From: Polyangia bacterium
Lineage (GTDB): Bacteria; Myxococcota_A; Polyangia; Polyangiales; Polyangiaceae
Assembly: GCA_030426145.1 (NCBI GenBank)
Contig: JAUHZF010000066.1
Location: forward strand, 1 to 32,055
Length of the DNA stretch: 32,055 nucleotides
Direction: 5' to 3'
In this document: one piece after another, positions 29,818 through 32,055 of the stretch
Layout of the letters: each line of letters opens with the position of its first letter
Position numbering within the stretch: position 1 is the first letter of the stretch
Program-made: the position numbers and the translations under genes
Notes under the pieces: model-generated
Database searches by the model: none
What the model saw: only the letters and a program-made list of their open reading frames with translations
What the model was told of the DNA's origin: nothing

Positions 29818-31893
29818 CTACCGGTTGCCGCCGAGCAGGGCCGCGAGCACGTCGTCGGCCCCCTTCTTCAAGGTGGAGGCGTCCACAGAAGGGGCTGCCG
29901 TGACATCCACGGGGGTGAGGAGCTCCTCGGGGATCTGAAGGAGGAAGCGACTCGGGGCGCGCTTGACCATCTTGCCTCGCGATGGGCGGGCGGCGGCGCG
30001 GCAGAGGTAGAGCACCTCTTTGGCGCGCGTGACCGCCACGTAGAACAGGCGGCGTTCCTGCTCGATCTCGTCGGTGACCCGGCCGTCGAGGCTCTTGGCG
30101 TCGGTGGCGTTCTCTTCGAGCGTGCGCCGGTGTGGCATCAGGCCCTCTTCGAGCCCCACGACGAAGACGTAGCGGAACTCGAGGCCCTTCGCGCCGTGCA
30201 TGGTGGTGAGGGTGACGGCGTTGTCGGGTGACTCGTCGTCGTCGCTCTCCTCGCGCAGCATCAGCATGCGAAGGAAGGTGCGCCAGCCCTCGGGGTCGAG
30301 CTTGCTCCGCTCGTCGCGGCGCTCGAAGGTACGCATCAGGTAGAGGATGTTGGCGGTACGGCGGGCGGCAGCCTTGTTGTTGGTACCGCACTCGCTGAGG
30401 ATCTGGTTCTTGAGGTCGAGCCGCCCCGAGAGGGCCTTGATGACCTCGCCCGCCCCGATCTGACCTCGCTCGATGTCGAGACGCGTGGCCTCGACCACCC
30501 GCGCGTAGTCGCGGCAGCCTTCGCGGGCGCTCGCCGAGAGTCCCTTGATGGCGTGGGCCTTCCGCACCGCGCCGAGCAAGCTCATGTGGTGCTCGGAGGC
30601 AAAGTCGCTGAGCTTGGTGAGGGCGGCCTGACCGAGGCCCCGCGGCGGGTAGTTGATGCTGCGCCGCACGGCGAGCTCGTGATCCGGGTCGAGCGCGACC
30701 TGGATGTAGGCCATGACGTCTTTGACCTCCTTCTTCTCGAAGGTCTGGGTACCGCCGACCATCTGGTAGGGCACGCCGCGAGCGCGTAGCTCCGCCTCGA
30801 CCTCGCCGGCCTGGAGGTTGGAGCGGTAGAGGACGGCGATGTCCTTGGCCTGGGCGTAGCCACCCTTGAGAATGCGCCCGGCCTCTTCGGCCACGAAGCG
30901 GGCCTCGGCCGTCCCGTCGGGCGCGACCACCGTCTTGACCTTGTCGCCGTCGCCCTGGGTCGCGATGAGGCGCTTCTTGTAGCGATCGCCAGTGCTCGAA
31001 TCGAGCACGGCGTTGGCCACGTCGAGCACGGCCTTCTTCGAACGGTAGTTGTGCTCGAGGCGCACCACCTCGCAGCCGCTGAAGTGTTTTTCGAAGTCGA
31101 GGATGTTGCGCACGTCCGCGCCGCGCCAAGCGTAGATGGCCTGGTCGTCGTCACCCACTACGCAGAGGTTCTTGTGGTTGTGCACCAGCAGCCGCAGCAG
31201 CTCGAGCTGAGCTACGTTGGTGTCCTGGTATTCGTCGACGATGACGAACCGGAAGCGATCCCGCCAACGCTGGAGCACCTCGGGTCGGCGCCGCCAGAGC
31301 TGGGTGGGCTCACAGACGAGGTCGTCGAAGTCGAAGGCCTGTAGGCCCTGCAGGGCCTCGGCGTACTTCGGGTAGGCGTGGGCGGTGATCTCGTCGTAGG
31401 GATCGTCGCTGCGGAGGGCGTGGGCCTGGTAGGCCTCGGGATCGACGAAGGCGTTCTTGGCCAGCGAGATCCGGTGCACGATGGCGCCGATGTCGTAGTT
31501 CTTGCCGGCGACGGCGCCGCGGATGCAGTCGCGCAGGATGGCCGTGCAGTCGCCGCGGTCGAGGATGGCGAAACGTCCTCCCCGCAAGCCGAGGGCTTTG
31601 GCCTCGCGCGACAGCACCTCGAGCCCGAAGCGGTGGAAGGTGCAGCAGAGCAGCCCCCTCACGGCCTTGGCCCCGGCCAGGCGCGCGACACGCTCCTGCA
31701 TCTCGCCGGCGGCCTTGTTGGTGAAGGTCATGGCGAGGATCGCGCGCGGCGGCACGCCACGGCTGATGAGCCGTGCGATCCGTCGGGTCACGACCCCGGT
31801 CTTGCCCGAGCCCGCCCCCGCTAGGACCAAGAGCGGTCCAGCCTCGTGCTCGACCGCCTTCTTCTGCGCTTCGTTGAGTCGAACCTCGCCCAT
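29818..31893 (-). CDS. Rep/UvrD/PcrA-type superfamily 1A DNA helicase
   Basis: 691 residues with ATG at 31893. SF1A motifs are in order: Q-motif LNEAQKKAVEH, Walker A AGAGSGKT (Lys31), TFTNKAAGEMQERV, Walker B VIVDEYQDTN, VVGDDDQAIYAWRGA, LEHNYRSKK, TTMHGAKGLEFRYVFVVG and the arginine-finger motif EQERRLFYVAVTRAKE. It unwinds DNA 3' to 5' in repair or replication restart. Length and the short C-terminus without the long UvrD tail favour Rep, but Rep, UvrD and PcrA cannot be separated with certainty by eye, so no symbol is given. Confidence 0.95.
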   Translation of the reverse strand: MGEVRLNEAQKKAVEHEAGPLLVLAGAGSGKTGVVTRRIARLISRGVPPRAILAMTFTNKAAGEMQERVARLAGAKAVRGLLCCTFHRFGLEVLSREAKALGLRGGRFAILDRGDCTAILRDCIRGAVAGKNYDIGAIVHRISLAKNAFVDPEAYQAHALRSDDPYDEITAHAYPKYAEALQGLQAFDFDDLVCEPTQLWRRRPEVLQRWRDRFRFVIVDEYQDTNVAQLELLRLLVHNHKNLCVVGDDDQAIYAWRGADVRNILDFEKHFSGCEVVRLEHNYRSKKAVLDVANAVLDSSTGDRYKKRLIATQGDGDKVKTVVAPDGTAEARFVAEEAGRILKGGYAQAKDIAVLYRSNLQAGEVEAELRARGVPYQMVGGTQTFEKKEVKDVMAYIQVALDPDHELAVRRSINYPPRGLGQAALTKLSDFASEHHMSLLGAVRKAHAIKGLSASAREGCRDYARVVEATRLDIERGQIGAGEVIKALSGRLDLKNQILSECGTNNKAAARRTANILYLMRTFERRDERSKLDPEGWRTFLRMLMLREESDDDESPDNAVTLTTMHGAKGLEFRYVFVVGLEEGLMPHRRTLEENATDAKSLDGRVTDEIEQERRLFYVAVTRAKEVLYLCRAAARPSRGKMVKRAPSRFLLQIPEELLTPVDVTAAPSVDASTLKKGADDVLAALLGGNR

Positions 31894-32055
31894 CGGCTCG
31901 CCTGAGCTAGCACGTCCGGAGAGGCATCTGTACCGGCCGCGAGATCTGCTCGTGATTTCAGTCGCCTCCGAGGGGCGCAGGGGCAGGTCCGGCGGCCGGT
32001 CGTCGGGGCGCCGGCAGAACGCTAGATGAAGACGATCTGGGTGCCGGAGGTCATG
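31894..32055. other. Upstream region of the helicase gene and window edge
   Basis: No RNA, repeat or convincing promoter is seen. At the edge, minus-strand codons reading MTSGTQIVFI and stop (32022-32054) could be the end of a gene lying to the right, and a plus-strand ATG at 32026 is also possible. Ten codons cannot decide between them. Confidence 0.4.

Noticed and set aside
32022-32055. Possible gene end (minus) or start (plus) at the right edge
   Set aside because: About ten codons either way, no ribosome site for the plus ATG and no family signal; not enough to call a gene.

Overview
The window is high-GC chromosomal DNA with dense genes, many non-ATG starts (GTG and TTG) and an unusual load of predicted outer-surface lipoproteins. 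Gly/Ser-rich linkers, DUF4215-type cysteine-rich repeats, bacterial Ser/Thr kinases and GG-N10-GC (sigma-54-like) promoters point to a myxobacterium or close relative (Myxococcota). This is inferred from gene style; there is no rRNA or other marker here. I see no insertion sequence, phage, CRISPR array, tRNA or rRNA.

Left part (1-8.3 kb): the start of a TerB-like gene leaves the window on the minus strand. On the plus strand follow a lipoprotein and a Ser/Thr kinase with N-terminal helical repeats and a C-terminal pseudokinase-like segment. A 680-bp non-coding stretch (3.07-3.75 kb) holds a terminator, a (CTCGAAC)10 array and a cluster of palindromes. Next are a cytochrome b558-like SdhC (minus) and a divergent plus-strand run: LppC/LpoA-like lipoprotein, tsaE, an MlaE-type permease and rdgB.

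Middle (8.3-19.3 kb): a C-type-lectin-like lipoprotein converges on a creatininase-family/benzoate-CoA-ligase-family pair. A quinone-oxidoreductase-like enzyme, a CTCG-core hexamer array and a conserved-looking coiled-coil protein of unknown role follow. Then come two overlapping paralogous lipoproteins, a LamG-like lipoprotein, a possible 46-residue lipoprotein, a 132-residue unknown protein and one more lipoprotein.

Right part (19.3-32 kb): proC and lon are divergent. A membrane Ser/Thr kinase is paired with a TPR/PEGA-like membrane protein. A Gly-rich lipoprotein has its start inside a perfect 30-bp palindrome. Pyruvate kinase, a secreted protein with three tandem DsbA domains and a Rep/UvrD helicase are all on the minus strand.

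The most interesting non-coding signal lies between the triple-DsbA gene and pyk. A close sigma-54 consensus match (27733-27748) predicts a start within three bases of a 27-bp-pair hairpin. That is followed by an unstructured linker and a GC-rich hairpin with a T-rich tail. Together they look like a small RNA gene of about 170 nt, with two accessible copies of a CGCATCGCTC-type motif ending in anti-Shine-Dalgarno-like CTCC(U/T). This is a prediction from sequence only.
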